A stretch of DNA of 64,000 nt, from the NCBI GenBank assembly GCA_001936135.1, contig CP012814.1, positions 372,001 through 436,000 on the forward strand, read 5' to 3'. Source of the stretch: Saccharomycopsis fibuligera x Saccharomycopsis cf. fibuligera (lineage: Eukaryota; Ascomycota; Saccharomycetes; Ascoideales; Saccharomycopsidaceae). Of the stretch, positions 50,723 to 62,577 are shown in pieces. Position 1 is the first letter of the stretch. Every line of letters begins with the position of its first letter. Position numbers and translations under genes: made by a program. A model generated the notes under the pieces. The model was given only the letters and a program-made list of their open reading frames with translations. It did not search any database and was not told the origin of the DNA.

Positions 50723-51157
50723 CTATCTAGTTTAGCTATTTTCCATTTGTGATTTTTTTTCCTTATTATTTTCTTTTCCTGCTTGGCATTTGTTATAAAA
50801 TTTTAACGATAGTATGGTTGTCAAGTTCAGTGATTGTGCGTGTACATATGGTTTGTTGGTTTATAATTACAATTATAATCATAGTTTGGTTAGCATCATG
50901 TATGATATGAATTTGAAGTTTGAAAGCAAGAAACATACAAAGTATAAATAAAACTTGAGTGAACTCAAGTCACAATAGCCGTAACGCTTTGAAAACAAAA
51001 AAAAAAAAAAAAAAGAAAAGTTTAGCCGTATAAATAACACATACAGCTGTAAGTATAGCCATCTGCATTACTTGCAACATAATTCACCGCGACGAAACGC
51101 AACACAACCCCAGCTTACGATTGTATTGATGGGTAGAGTCAAGACAAAGATACAAGC

Positions 51158-51160
<3 letters not shown>

Positions 51161-51193
<33 letters not shown>
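51161..51193 (+). repeat. (CAA)11 microsatellite
   Basis: Eleven uninterrupted CAA units in the intergenic region, not in a supported reading frame. Confidence 0.9.
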
Positions 51194-52113
51194 GAACTGG
51201 CACCGGGGAGCCAGCGAGCGGGAAGAATGTTTATAGTATATACTAAGCACTACATACCTAATTAAAATCAAGACTTAATGAAGCAGTGTCCAACTGATGT
51301 ACAAGCTGAGAAAAGTTACGGCTAAAGAACAACAAAAAGAAAAAAAGAAAAAAAAGGCTTTCTTCAAAGACGCTTTGAAATAAGGGCACGATACCTTTTG
51401 CCAGACTCTATTAAAACCGTTGGAGGTGGAGGGACACCATGGTGTGTGTATATACAGTGTACAAGACTGCAGTTAGACGAGGCTCTATCAAAGTGGCTGA
51501 CGTGCTCCGAGGACGAGGACTGCGCCGCGACGGTGATGAAACGTCAGAGACGAAACGGTCTCCAAGAAAATGGTCCGCTGCTTGGACTGAGTGTCCGTGG
51601 AATTGTTACGTGGTTGCTGTAAGTGGAGTAAGTTTATATATATATATAGAAAGTAGTCTATTGGTAGCTCGCATTTGAAGTGCGAGTGCTTGGGCTTAGA
51701 CGGTACACGAGCCCTGTTAGCATTTACTTGGTTACTTGGACACTCAGCTAGTCGATACGTGTCTGTTTTTTTCCTTTTTTTCTTCTGTTAACGACAATAA
51801 AAAGTTGAGAGACTAAGAGACTCAGTGGTATAATTCAGTATAATACAACACCACATCTTCGCCAGACATCTATAGACACACACACTGTCTGATACTCCAA
51901 CAAAACAACAACCCGCACGCCCCGCCAGACAGTCCTTTCTGCTCATTCTTTCTCTTGGCGGTATCTCCATCTCTTGATTCTTGATTCTTTGATCTGGTCT
52001 TGAATAACTGCCCAAACTACCCTCATTTATTAACACAAGATCACTGACACACCACACTCAACGGCGTCCTCCTATTACACAGACCAGATTCAATAAAAGA
52101 ACTCCCGGCTACC

Positions 52114-52131
52114 ATGAGCTACGGAGGCACC

Positions 52132-52168
<37 letters not shown>

Positions 52169-53658
52169 GCAGCAGCAGTGCCCACAATACTTACTCGGGC
52201 CACTCGCACTTCTACGATGAAGACGACGACACCGGTCTTCCTCAGCTTCCTCAACAGGCTCTCCACCACAACCACAACCAAGCTGGACTTTCCTCATCTA
52301 CCAACTCTGCCACTACAGCCCAACCAAACACCTACAATGTGCCGAACTCTCGCTTGAGCCAGTACGCTGCTCCTCCGGTGCCTACTGCTAACACCAACAC
52401 CACTCAAGCCGACTTCAGTTACCATAATGAACCTCAAGAATTGTTTCAGCCGTCTCAAAACACAGGATACTCCTATGATCCGTCATTCAGCTCAACAGCT
52501 GGCCATTCCCAACAACAGTTCCAGCAATCCCAAGGCCCTTCTCGAACCCAAAGTCAAAAACCTGGAAGAATTGCTCCCCAGTATACCCAGCAGTCTTCCA
52601 ATTATGATCTTCCAGTAATCAGCCAAATAACTGGTCAAACTACTGGTGGTGGTGGAATTTACGGTAGTGCTGCCATTCCTACCGCTCCTGCTGCTGTTAC
52701 AAACAACATACAACCACATCATCAGTCTTTGGATCCTGATATTCAGCAAGCATCTCAGTATGCTGACAATATTGCTTTGCAGAATATTCCTCCAGCAGGA
52801 TCTGCTTCTGGCGGTGGTGCCGCTGCTGCGGTCAGTTCTCCTCAAGGACCTCGCCCTTTGCCTCAAGAGCCTGTTTTCAATCAAAGCACCACTCAAAACC
52901 AAAACCAAAACCAAAACCAAAACCAAAACCTTGGATTCGATAATTTGGATACTATTCCGACAAGTTATTCTCATACCAGTTCAATAAGTGATCCTTTTCG
53001 TCCTCAGAATCCATTCCAACAACAGGACCCATTTGACAACGATAGTGCTTTGAATCATGCGTTGCAAGTTAATGATAGTAGTAATTTAAACAACAACAAT
53101 GCTTCCAGTTCAACCTCCAGATTGAATCTTCCCTCAGCAGCTGCTGGTGGTGCCCTTGGTGGCGCAACATCGTCAGAATACAATCACAATTCACCATATG
53201 ACAACATCAACACCAGTTATGAAACTCCATACGATAGTTTCAACAACGGCAACAACAACAACAACAACAACAACGGCCAGTCAACCAGCAATTTGGCAGA
53301 CTTATTTTCTGATAACATTCCTATTGTAGGCGATTCATATAACGTCAACCCACTCTCATCTTCAGTGGCACTTTACGACAACAAGATGAATCCCATCAGA
53401 TTAGGCGTTCCAAGCAACAAGACTGGTGATTCTATTAGTAACTTGTTCTCTCAGGGGGTATTTTTATCTCAGAATATGGGACAGGGAATTGACCAGAATA
53501 TGCAAAATCAAATTCAGGGTCAATTTGAACAGAATCAGAATCAAAATCAACCATTGCTGAATGGATTGTATGATCCACATTTTGCCAATGAGCAGTACCC
53601 GGGTCAAGCTAATGGTCAACCAGGCCAGCAGCGGCCAAACACCAGTGGTAATGGCAAT

Positions 53659-53697
<39 letters not shown>

Positions 53698-56058
53698 GAT
53701 GAAGACGACGAGGACAATATCAATGAAGATGCATTATTTTTAGGCAACCTTGCCCTAGATTGTCCAATTCCAAACAAATTGGCTGCCAAGTACAAAATTG
53801 CCCAAGATCCAAGCAGACAGGCTGCTGAGTTCGTGCGGATGAAATACACTGCTGTCACATCAGAACCAGAACGGTTCCTATTTGACAAGTTTACTCTAAG
53901 ACAGCAATTATTCAAAATTCCCCGGACCCCTTGCGAAATGATGATTGTGGTGACAATGTACAATGAAGACGATATCTTGCTCGGCCGTACCTTGAAGGGA
54001 ATCTTTGACAATTTGAAATACTTGTGCACCAAGGCAGACAAAGAGTACTGGGGTCCCGACGGCTGGAAGAAAGTGGTTGTTGCTATTGTTAGTGATGGCA
54101 GAACCAAGATCAATCCCAGAGCAAGAGCATTGCTTGCAAATTTGGGAGTGTATCAAGAAGGTTTTGCACAAAGCAAAGTGTTGAAAAAAGACGTTACTTG
54201 CCACTTGTACGAACATACAACATTGGCAAACATTACCTCCGTCACTGATAAAGTCAACCTTGAATACGACAACGTTATTCCAGTGCAGTTGATTTTTGCG
54301 CTCAAGGAGAAAAATCAAAAAAAGATTAATTCTCACAGATGGTGTTTCCAGGCGCTTGCTCCAGCATTACAGCCGGACGTCATTGTGTTGTTTGACGCTG
54401 GTACCGAGCCAACCAAAAAGTCCATTTACAAGTTGTGGCGCGAGTTCCATTTGCATCCAAACGTTGGCGGCGCATGTGGTGAGATTAAAGCAATGTTGGG
54501 GCCCAAGGGGAAATACTTGTACAATGGATTCTTTTCGGGTATGCTTGTAGCGGGCCAAAATTTTGAGTACAAAATGTCAAATATCTTGGATAAGCCGACA
54601 GAATCGATTTTCGGCTTTATTTCGGTGTTACCAGGGGCGTTCTCAGCGTATCGTTTCGAAGCATTGAAAAATGACGAAATTACGGGCCATGGGCCACTAG
54701 AAGCATACTTCAAAGGTGAGACTTTGCATTTATCCGAGGAGAAACATGACTTGTTTGCTAATAATATGTACTTGGCCGAAGACAGAATTCTTTGTTTTGA
54801 AATCGTTACAAAGAAAAACTCAAACTGGGTGCTCAGATACATCAACACTGCAGCAGCAGCAACTGACGTTCCGGACCAGTTACCAGAATTCATCTCGCAA
54901 CGACGCAGATGGTTGAATGGATCGTTCTTTGCTGCAATTTACTCAATTGTTCATTTTGGCAAAATATACCGCTCGGCCCATTCTCTACCTAGAAAAATCT
55001 TTTTGCAGTTAGAGTTCCTCTACAACACCGTCAACATTATCATTTCGTGGTTTTCCGTGGGCTCGTTCTTCCTAGTATTCCGCATTTTGACTCTTGCCCT
55101 AAGCGCAAAAAGCGACATCATGTACTTCAAGCCGGGAAAAGTCATTGCCATCATCTTACTTTGGCTTTACATTGCCTGCACAATGTCGGTCTTCATCTTT
55201 GCCTTTGGCAATAAACCCAAGGGGACCAAGAAGGCATACTGGGTGGTCACCCTCATCTATGCGGTAATGATGGGATACATGATATTTTGTGCCATCTGGC
55301 TCTCCATCAAGTCCATCAAGACCGTCATCAGTGACAGTAACGGAAACCTCAGTTTTCTGACTTTTGCAAAAAACAGCAATTTCCGTGATTTGGTTATCTC
55401 GATGGGGTCAACTTATGTGCTTTATATCGTGTCGAGCATAATGTACGGTCAGCCTTGGCACATGTTGACTTCGTTCATCCAGTATTTGTTGTTATCTCCA
55501 GCATATATTAACATCTTGAACATCTATGCATTCTGCAACATCCACGATATTTCATGGGGTACGAAAGGTGACGATGGTCTGAGCTCTGGCCTCAGCAGCG
55601 TCAAAAAAGCCGAAGATGGGAAGGGTTTGGTCTTGGATATCCCTACGACGGCAGAAGAAGTTGACGGGCTATTCGAGAAGGAGAACCAACTAATCAACAT
55701 CATTCCGGGAACCGAAGTCGACGAAGCGGAGCCTACCGATCCCGAAGAAATCGCTAGAAGAGCAAGACAGCGCAAGAAGCAACTAGCGGAGGAAAAGGGC
55801 GATTACTATCAGTTCGCCAGATCTATGGTGGTGCTTGTTTGGTGTATCACTAATGGGGTTTTGATTGCGCTAGTGATGAATATTGGTGGTGCGCCTAGCT
55901 CGAAAACCGTCAGTGATGATGATCCCAGCGGGGGCACAAACGCGACTACTTATTTGACAGTGATTTTGTGGATTGTTGCCGTGCTTGCTGCAGTTAGGTT
56001 CATTGGGTCGATGTCTTATTTGTTTTCGAGAATCTTAAACACTAGAAGACAGAAGTAA
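52114..56058 (+). CDS. chitin synthase, class I/II family
   Basis: 1314 aa from ATG 52114. Residues 1-540 are low complexity: poly-Asn/Ser at 8-25, Gln-rich, (NQ)n near 265, and an (NG)n tract near 512-528 made of repeated GGCAAC hexamers. The chitin synthase N domain and GT2 catalytic core start near 545 (LDCPIPNKL): MMIVVTMYNEDD, IVSDGRTKINPRA, VIVLFDAGTEPTKKSIYKLWREF, GGACGEIKAMLG, LAEDRILCFEIV, and QRRRWLNGSFFAAIYS (residue about 929). Five to six membrane segments follow to about 1180, then a hydrophilic loop and two more segments near the end. Role: plasma-membrane or chitosome polymerisation of UDP-GlcNAc. Class I versus II (CHS2/CHS8/CHS1 of Candida) not resolved. Confidence 0.92.
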
Positions 56059-56905
56059 GTGTGATTTTACATTTTATTTTGCTAGTTTGCTTTGATTTCT
56101 GTAGATATTTTATATTCTGGACTTTTTTTTATTTTTATTTTTTTTTCTTTTCGCTGACGTTGTGTTCTTGCCTGTTATTGTTATTGTTTTTATCGTTACT
56201 GTCGCATTGGCCATTTTATGTATCTAGCTATTTGGCTTTTCTTATATTTGCTTAGCATTCAACATTGTTTTATTTTGTTTTGAGTTTCTATTCATCATTA
56301 TCGTTTTCCCGTTTGCTGCTCATTATTATGTCATCATATTAGACAAAAAAAAGAGAAAAAAAAAAAGAAAATAAAATTACCAGGACAATGAACAATGACG
56401 TTCAAATGTGTAGTCATTCTCTAGAGACGACCATTATCGGTGGAATTGAAAGCTCCTGAGCATTTGCCAGCCAGATAAAAAGCTTACCCAGTTTTATTGG
56501 GTTGATCCATCTCCTCAGTGGCGCCTGTCTGAAAGACAGTAGCGAGTTTGGTGGGACACCTGTATATTTACTAAGAGGTTTAGAATTTAAATAAACAAAT
56601 TCGTTAACCACTTTCTTACCAGCAGATTGTCGAAGGTTATGCATGTTGAGGCATATGGAAGCACCAAGCGCTGACATAATCGCTGACGCATGCGCTTTTC
56701 CTTTTTTTTTTTTTTATGGTTCTGTTTTTTCCTTCTCTTTGGGATTTATCTCTTTGTCCGAGTGCCAGTTGATAACAGGAAACCGGTCTTCAATATATTT
56801 TACCAACGTAATTTGCTAACAAGACTCTCTTTTTTGGCAACCTTTTTGTTCGATAAAAATATTAACACACGCTATCGAAACTTATACTATCGCCCTCACT
56901 CGAGA
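56059..56905. other. chitin synthase 3' flank and SAP30 promoter
   Basis: T-rich 3' flank; an in-frame ATG at 56690 could extend SAP30 by 72 residues beginning with a hydrophobic FFFFLWFCFFLLF stretch, but this looks like translated T-rich promoter DNA. Confidence 0.5.
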
Positions 56906-57616
56906 ATGGCTCCGAGAAACACACATAGAGATACCAGTGCTGCTGGCGACTCTGACAACACAAGGTCATCTCACCACCTATCATCAACAACATCAACAAA
57001 CGCATCGCACACGACGTCCAATAACAACACTTCTAATAGCACAACCACAACCACAGCCACGACAACATCAACATCAACGACGTCCCGTTCGCTGAACAAA
57101 ACTAAGCAACAACAGTTAAAACAGGCACAAGAAGAATTTCTTGCAAGACACATCAACTCCAATGGCCCACAGGATCAGGATCCGATTGACCCATTAGATT
57201 TCGAAACTTTGCCAGTGAGCGTGTTGAATAAATACAAGAAGAAGTTTGGTCTTGATGTTCCCGACGCGATGACTGATTATGGACAAATGTTGGGGTTCGA
57301 TGGGGTTGGCAGTAAGTCATGGACGTCACGGAGCAATGCTCATGCTCAGACATCGCAACTAGGCACAGCTAACAGTCATAATAGCAGTGGCGGGCAAAAC
57401 GGGCGCCAACTGTTACAAGGGCACCATAGTCAGCAGAATGGAGCGAATAGTAATTTGCAGCAACAGAAGCAGCACCAGCATAGAGTGACGAAGCCTCAGT
57501 TGGCAGCAGCGGCGAAGAAACATTTCTTGAGCCATAATGTGAAAGAGACGGATGCTATTGCTAACTTCATCTACACGATCAATAATGAAGGCAAGACATT
57601 TAAGCTCAAGTTCTAG
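56906..57616 (+). CDS. SAP30: histone deacetylase complex subunit Sap30
   Basis: 236 aa from ATG 56906 (MAPRNTHRDTSAAGDSDN), preferred over the upstream ATG 56690 because the extension is only a low-complexity hydrophobic run. The C-terminal half shows the Sin3-binding domain: DPIDPLDFETLPVSVLNKYKKKFGLDVPDAMTDYGQ and, after a Gln/His/Ser-rich insert, RVTKPQLAAAAKKHFLSHNVKETDAIANFIYTINNEGKTFKLKF. N-terminal half is Ser/Thr-rich. Family knowledge: Sap30 belongs to the Rpd3L complex with Sin3, required for targeted histone deacetylation and silencing. Confidence 0.88.
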   Translation: MAPRNTHRDTSAAGDSDNTRSSHHLSSTTSTNASHTTSNNNTSNSTTTTTATTTSTSTTSRSLNKTKQQQLKQAQEEFLARHINSNGPQDQDPIDPLDFETLPVSVLNKYKKKFGLDVPDAMTDYGQMLGFDGVGSKSWTSRSNAHAQTSQLGTANSHNSSGGQNGRQLLQGHHSQQNGANSNLQQQKQHQHRVTKPQLAAAAKKHFLSHNVKETDAIANFIYTINNEGKTFKLKF

Positions 57617-58454
57617 TAATCAAGTTTTGGTTTGTTGTGTTGCCAATGTATAATAATAGTTTATGTTGGTGTTTCACTGTAGTGTAATGTAGGTCGTCTA
57701 GTATTTTGCGTAGTGGCCCGTGTGCCCACAACAAGAGTCTACACGCACTCCATTCACAGCGGCGTTAAAATTTTTTCAACTGAGTGAGAAAGAAAGAAAG
57801 ATCTCAGCAACTACACTACCAATAACCAATAATCAAATAGTCAATAATTAGAAATAGTCAGCAGTCTACTAGATGCCATTGCTGCCCAGCAGATAATACA
57901 TTATACACTACCACCGGCTATACTATATCGTTATTACAATTCAAAGTATTGCTCAATACCAGAGTCACTTTAACTGCAACTACTACAATTACCACGACCA
58001 CCCCCATTTTCGTTGTGTGACCTGGTGATTCCTTTCTATTAGTACATCGGTTAATCAGTCTTTTATTTATTATCCGAGCACATCCACACTGGAAAGTATA
58101 GGTTTTCAAGTCATTCAGATAATATACAAACATACTCAATAAACTGATTTCATTTTGGTTTATCTCGTTCTACTACACACCTATTTACACTAAAAATTAC
58201 GGCGCCTCAAATCATACAAATTTGCCATCCATTATAGCATTCTGATAAAGTCATTGATCATCTTCTACAACCCATCATTGCATTTTTAGTATTTTTTTTA
58301 TACATTCAATCCATCATTTGAGTTTCATTATTTATGCAACTTGGCACCTAGCTTTACAACAAATTGACTAAACAGTATTTCTCGTACATTCTCAATTCTC
58401 AATTACCATCAACAATATTCATCACTAAAGACACCACAAACACGTCACTACCTC
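57617..58454. promoter_or_regulatory. SAP30 3' flank and UBP3 promoter
   Basis: 838 bp of mostly AT-rich DNA, no gene seen. Confidence 0.5.
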
Positions 58455-60662
58455 ATGTCCACACAACATCACCAAGCAACAAGCGATATATCTCTGAACT
58501 ATCCAATATTTTTTGGCACAAATGAAGCGGATTTCGAAGTGAACCGTGAAAAGACCAGGATTTATAAGCAGAAGTTGAAGAGTAAGGCAAAGGCTGAGGT
58601 TCAAGCAGCAGCAGAATCAGAAGCTCAGCAGGCAGCAAATAATAATAGTAATACTAAGAGCAACAGCACGCAGAGCATCACAAGTGGTGCGCAAATACAG
58701 AAGCAACAACAACAACAACAACAGCAGCAGCAGCAGCAAACACAAAAAACAGAGCAACAGCAAAAACAATCACAAGATAATAAAGTACAACAAAGTACGA
58801 TACAGCAGCAGTCAACCGCAACTGAAAGTATAAAGAAACAACCACAACCAAAACCAACGATAGGAAAGGTATCGTGGTCGGCAATTGCAACCAAGAGTTT
58901 AATCAATCAAAAGAAGCAAAAGCAACAACAGCAGCAAAAGAAAGACACAACTAATGAACATGACAAATCCACGAGTAGTGGGAAAACCACTGAGAATAAC
59001 AGTTCTATAACTAGCACTAATACTACTCCTGAACCTACCAGTAAACCAATCCAATCACAAACACAAACCCCAGCATCGTCAACCTCAGCATCAGCAACCC
59101 CAGCACCAGTACCAGCTCTAGCACCAGCTTCTGCACCGGTACCTACTACACCAGCATTGGTAAGCTCTATTGAACCGCTTGCCATTGTACTTATTCGCAT
59201 CATGTTTCAAAACAAGTACGTCCCAAAACTTACTCCAACCGTCAAGCCTCGTGGGTTGGTAAACACCGGTAACATTTGTTTCATGTCATCCATTTTGCAA
59301 GTCTTACTTTATTGTACTCCATTTTATAATGTTTTGAAAACTATTGAGAAAAGAGCGCAAAAGGCATTGTTCAATTCAATGACTCCATTGTTGGACGCTA
59401 CTTTGGATTTTATTGATGAATTTAATCCAAACAAGTCCCAACATAGTGCTAGCAGTGGTAATGGGAACATCAATGGCAGCGCTAATGATTTTGGCTTACC
59501 TTTGAATCCAGAAAAATTTTACGACGCCTTGAGCAAACATTCAAGATTTTCCCATTTGAAACTTGGACAACAAGAAGACGCTGAGGAATTTTTAGGCTAC
59601 TTTTTGGATGGTCTTCACGAAGAATTTTGTGCAGTGTTGAAAAATATCAAGCCATACGAAAGAGATAGTTTACTTGCTTCCATAAATAATGAACCGGTGA
59701 GAAATTTGGTTAGCAACACGTTGAACTCATTCACTAATTCCAACGGCAGCATTAGCACCACCACCACAGAAAACGAGTCTTCATCAACGACTATAACCAG
59801 TGGCACTAGTACTAGTACTAGCGCTAGCGGTATAAGCAGCAGCAACGATTGGCAAGAAGTTGGCGGTGGTGGTTCCGGCAAAGCTAAGAACAAAACCGTT
59901 GCTAAAAGAATTGTTGAAGTGAAACCAACCCCAATCACATTTTTATTCGGGGGTCAATTCAGATCTGAACTTGAGGTGCCAAAACCGAAAAATGCACGAT
60001 CTGTCACTTTGGATCCTTTCCAACATGTTCAATTGGATATTTCTAATGAAAATGTTGACTCGTTGGAAATGGCACTCAAGCAGTTTGCTGCTCCTGAAGA
60101 AATTTCATACAAGTCTAAGGATTACCAAGATCGGGAAATTGTCGCTAGAAAGCAAACTTTCATTGACAAATTGCCTAAAGTGTTGGTTATTCATTTGAAA
60201 CGGTTTTCTTACGTTTCGCCAAATGATGAATTTTTAGCTAATGAATTTGCCTATGCTGGCAACGGACATGCTAACGGCAACGGCTATGCTGCTGCCTTTG
60301 GAGGTGATACCAGCAATGGCAACAGTAACGCTTCATTATTCGGGGCTATGGGCCATGTTGAAAAATTGAAAAAACGCATTTCCTACAGTCACAAATTACA
60401 AATTCCAAACGAATGCTTATCCAAACCATTGCAAATGAATTCCCAAGTGTCCAAGAATTACAAGTTGACTGGGGTTGTGTATCATCATGGATCAAGTACC
60501 GATGTAGGCCACTATACGGTGGATGTGTTGAGACCGGACAAGCAAAGCTGGATTCGGATTGATGATACTAAGGTTGAGGCGATCAAGTTAGAAGAAGTCA
60601 TCTTGAATGGAGACAAAGAAGATGCTAAGAGTGCTTATATCTTGATTTATGAAAGGGTTTGA
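58455..60662 (+). CDS. UBP3: ubiquitin-specific protease Ubp3
   Basis: 735 aa from ATG 58455. The N-terminal 250 residues are Gln/Ala/Pro/Thr-rich (Q-tract near 80-95; PAPVPALAPASAPVP near 215). The USP domain runs from about 265 to the end: PRGLVNTGNICFMSSILQVLL with catalytic Cys near 275, LGQQEDAEEFLGYFLDGLHEEF, LPKVLVIHLKRFSY, and GVVYHHGSSTDVGHYTVDVLR with catalytic His near 686, then WIRIDDTKV (Asp). S. cerevisiae Ubp3 has the same opening PRGLINRANICFMNSVLQVLLYC. Role: with Bre5 it deubiquitinates Sec23, ribosomal and stress substrates (ribophagy, ER-Golgi traffic). Inserts in the middle (Ser/Thr, Gly-rich near 460-475) are low complexity. Confidence 0.93.
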   Translation: MSTQHHQATSDISLNYPIFFGTNEADFEVNREKTRIYKQKLKSKAKAEVQAAAESEAQQAANNNSNTKSNSTQSITSGAQIQKQQQQQQQQQQQQTQKTEQQQKQSQDNKVQQSTIQQQSTATESIKKQPQPKPTIGKVSWSAIATKSLINQKKQKQQQQQKKDTTNEHDKSTSSGKTTENNSSITSTNTTPEPTSKPIQSQTQTPASSTSASATPAPVPALAPASAPVPTTPALVSSIEPLAIVLIRIMFQNKYVPKLTPTVKPRGLVNTGNICFMSSILQVLLYCTPFYNVLKTIEKRAQKALFNSMTPLLDATLDFIDEFNPNKSQHSASSGNGNINGSANDFGLPLNPEKFYDALSKHSRFSHLKLGQQEDAEEFLGYFLDGLHEEFCAVLKNIKPYERDSLLASINNEPVRNLVSNTLNSFTNSNGSISTTTTENESSSTTITSGTSTSTSASGISSSNDWQEVGGGGSGKAKNKTVAKRIVEVKPTPITFLFGGQFRSELEVPKPKNARSVTLDPFQHVQLDISNENVDSLEMALKQFAAPEEISYKSKDYQDREIVARKQTFIDKLPKVLVIHLKRFSYVSPNDEFLANEFAYAGNGHANGNGYAAAFGGDTSNGNSNASLFGAMGHVEKLKKRISYSHKLQIPNECLSKPLQMNSQVSKNYKLTGVVYHHGSSTDVGHYTVDVLRPDKQSWIRIDDTKVEAIKLEEVILNGDKEDAKSAYILIYERV

Positions 60663-62577
60663 ATTTGCTAAAAGTCAGCCTTTTGTCATATTATGTTGAA
60701 TCAAAAATAACCGGGGTAAGAGAAGGACGAGGAGAGGAACAAAATCGCAGAGTGGATGGTAACTGTTACTCATTGGCAAATCATCCCATTGGCCAACTAT
60801 CTGCTTAGTCTTTTGACAAGTCAAGCTAGCTAGCTTGGCTTCAGACCCTGCATGTGCTTTGAAGCTTATTTTTATTTTTTCAGCAAGCTACAATGCTAAT
60901 CTTGTTTTTTAATCTATCATTGCTTTTTTTTTTTCTTCCTTGTCGCTAGCACTGCGTATTCACCTTCAGCTAGACGGATAATCTTGCTTGTCAAATTATT
61001 TTCTTTTGTTTAACATTTTCTACAATTATGTCTTATTTGTCGAGATCCGAGGACTACCATCAACCTTTGATTTTCATCCCATTATTTCTTACCGATTGCC
61101 GATTTCTCGATTTTTTTGATCTGTGCCGCCATTAGGCATGAGGTTGGTTGCGTGTGGCATTGATGAATTCTGCCGAATTGGCCATGGGTCGATCGAGGAT
61201 CGAGGACCGAAGATCAACGGTAAGACACCGCTATCTTGCATCTTGGCATTTCATATTTTTTCTGAAAACATCGAGACTGGTGAGAATGATCAAATATGAG
61301 GAAGGAAGAAAGGGGAAAAAGTCAAATTAGCAGAAAAATGGTTGAACTGCTATTAAGCTGCTTACTGATTACTATTGGTATTATCCATAGAAGGCCGTTG
61401 GATACTGTTATTACCATTAACAATCACTATATTACTGTATTGCTCTATTATTTTATTACTTCACTCTCTATTACTCTATTACTTTATTGCTGATTTATTA
61501 TGTGTTTTCTGCATTGATATTGTTTCTGTTTTTGCATTTGCATTACTCAATTGATAGATGAGTGTATAGCTAATTTAAGCTAATCTAGCCCCACCTGTAA
61601 ATATAAAGAAATACATTCGATATATTCGAAAATGAGAATGGAAAATGTAGCCGAGCTTACTGTATGATATGTTATTTTGTTGTACTGCAGTAGCTAATCT
61701 CAACGAAGAGTTGAAAGATTCGAAAGGTTTGAAAAGTTTTTGGACTTGGTCTGACTAAACAAAGACAAGGCAAGACAAATACGAAACAAGGCAGTTAGTT
61801 GTGCCTCGGGGCAAATGAGGCAAATAAGGCACTAAGGCTTTATGGCAAGGCATGCGCACGGCAAGATACAAAATACCATTCCTTTGTCGAATGCAGCTAA
61901 ATTGACTCTAATTTAGTAAAATTGACTAATTTTTATTAAATCGGTGGTGTCCGAGAGTTGTAGCTGACATTAACCTTGCGCTGGCTTAAGTTGAGTTCCA
62001 CTCAATGCAATCAGGTAATCATGGCAGTCATGTATGATATCAATTGGATAATATAATTACCACATGTTAGGAAACCTTCTGGAACTCATTTTTTTTGCGC
62101 AGCAAAATCAAAATTGATGAAATGATAAATTGAGCATATGCTTTGACAGGGGATATATCTGGCTTCCGGCTATAGCTAGTACGTACTGCCTCTAGCTACA
62201 TTGACTAGCAATTCACAACTGCTATTCAATAATAAGCAATAGCAATGGTGGTGGCAGTCGCCTCGATACATGTAGCAGTATCGTCTGTAGTGTGTTGTCG
62301 TGTGTGTGGTCTTAAAGGAGTAGAATGATGTGGGCCGCCAAGATTCCTTGTGAACGGAGACTTGACGCGCGCATTCGCTTTTCCTGTGTTATTATCAACA
62401 GTTATTTATACTCTGCTCGCATCCCATACATCTAAAGACAACACCTCATCACTACACTGCTCTACTCTTTACACCTTTATCACTTCTGCATACTTGACAT
62501 ACTCATATATCTTTCTGGCAACAGCAGCAGCAGCAGCAGCAGCAAATAGTACGGTACGACAAGTCAATTGACACACC
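60663..62577. promoter_or_regulatory. long UBP3-PBN1 intergenic region
   Basis: 1.9 kb without a supported gene. Contains a 16-bp perfect palindrome at 60822-60837, a purine-rich stretch with repeated AAGGCA at 61760-61860, T/A-rich tracts, and (CAG)7 at 62522-62542 close to the PBN1 start. Probably UBP3 3' flank plus a long PBN1 promoter/leader. Confidence 0.45.
62522..62542 (+). repeat. (CAG)7 in the PBN1 leader
   Basis: Seven CAG units ending 35 bp before the PBN1 start codon. Confidence 0.85.

Larger units (their letters stand above)
50550..52113. promoter_or_regulatory. PDC2 3' flank and chitin synthase promoter
   Basis: 1.56 kb with no gene supported. Holds a T41 run, (CAA)11, a (TA) run near 51637-51648, and a CCGAGG box near 51507. 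GC-richer DNA at about 51420-51620 gives only two overlapping short frames of unlikely coding value. Confidence 0.5.

Noticed and set aside
58678-58906. Cys/Val-rich minus-strand frames opposite UBP3
   Set aside because: Antisense readings of CAG/CAA repeats in the Gln tract.
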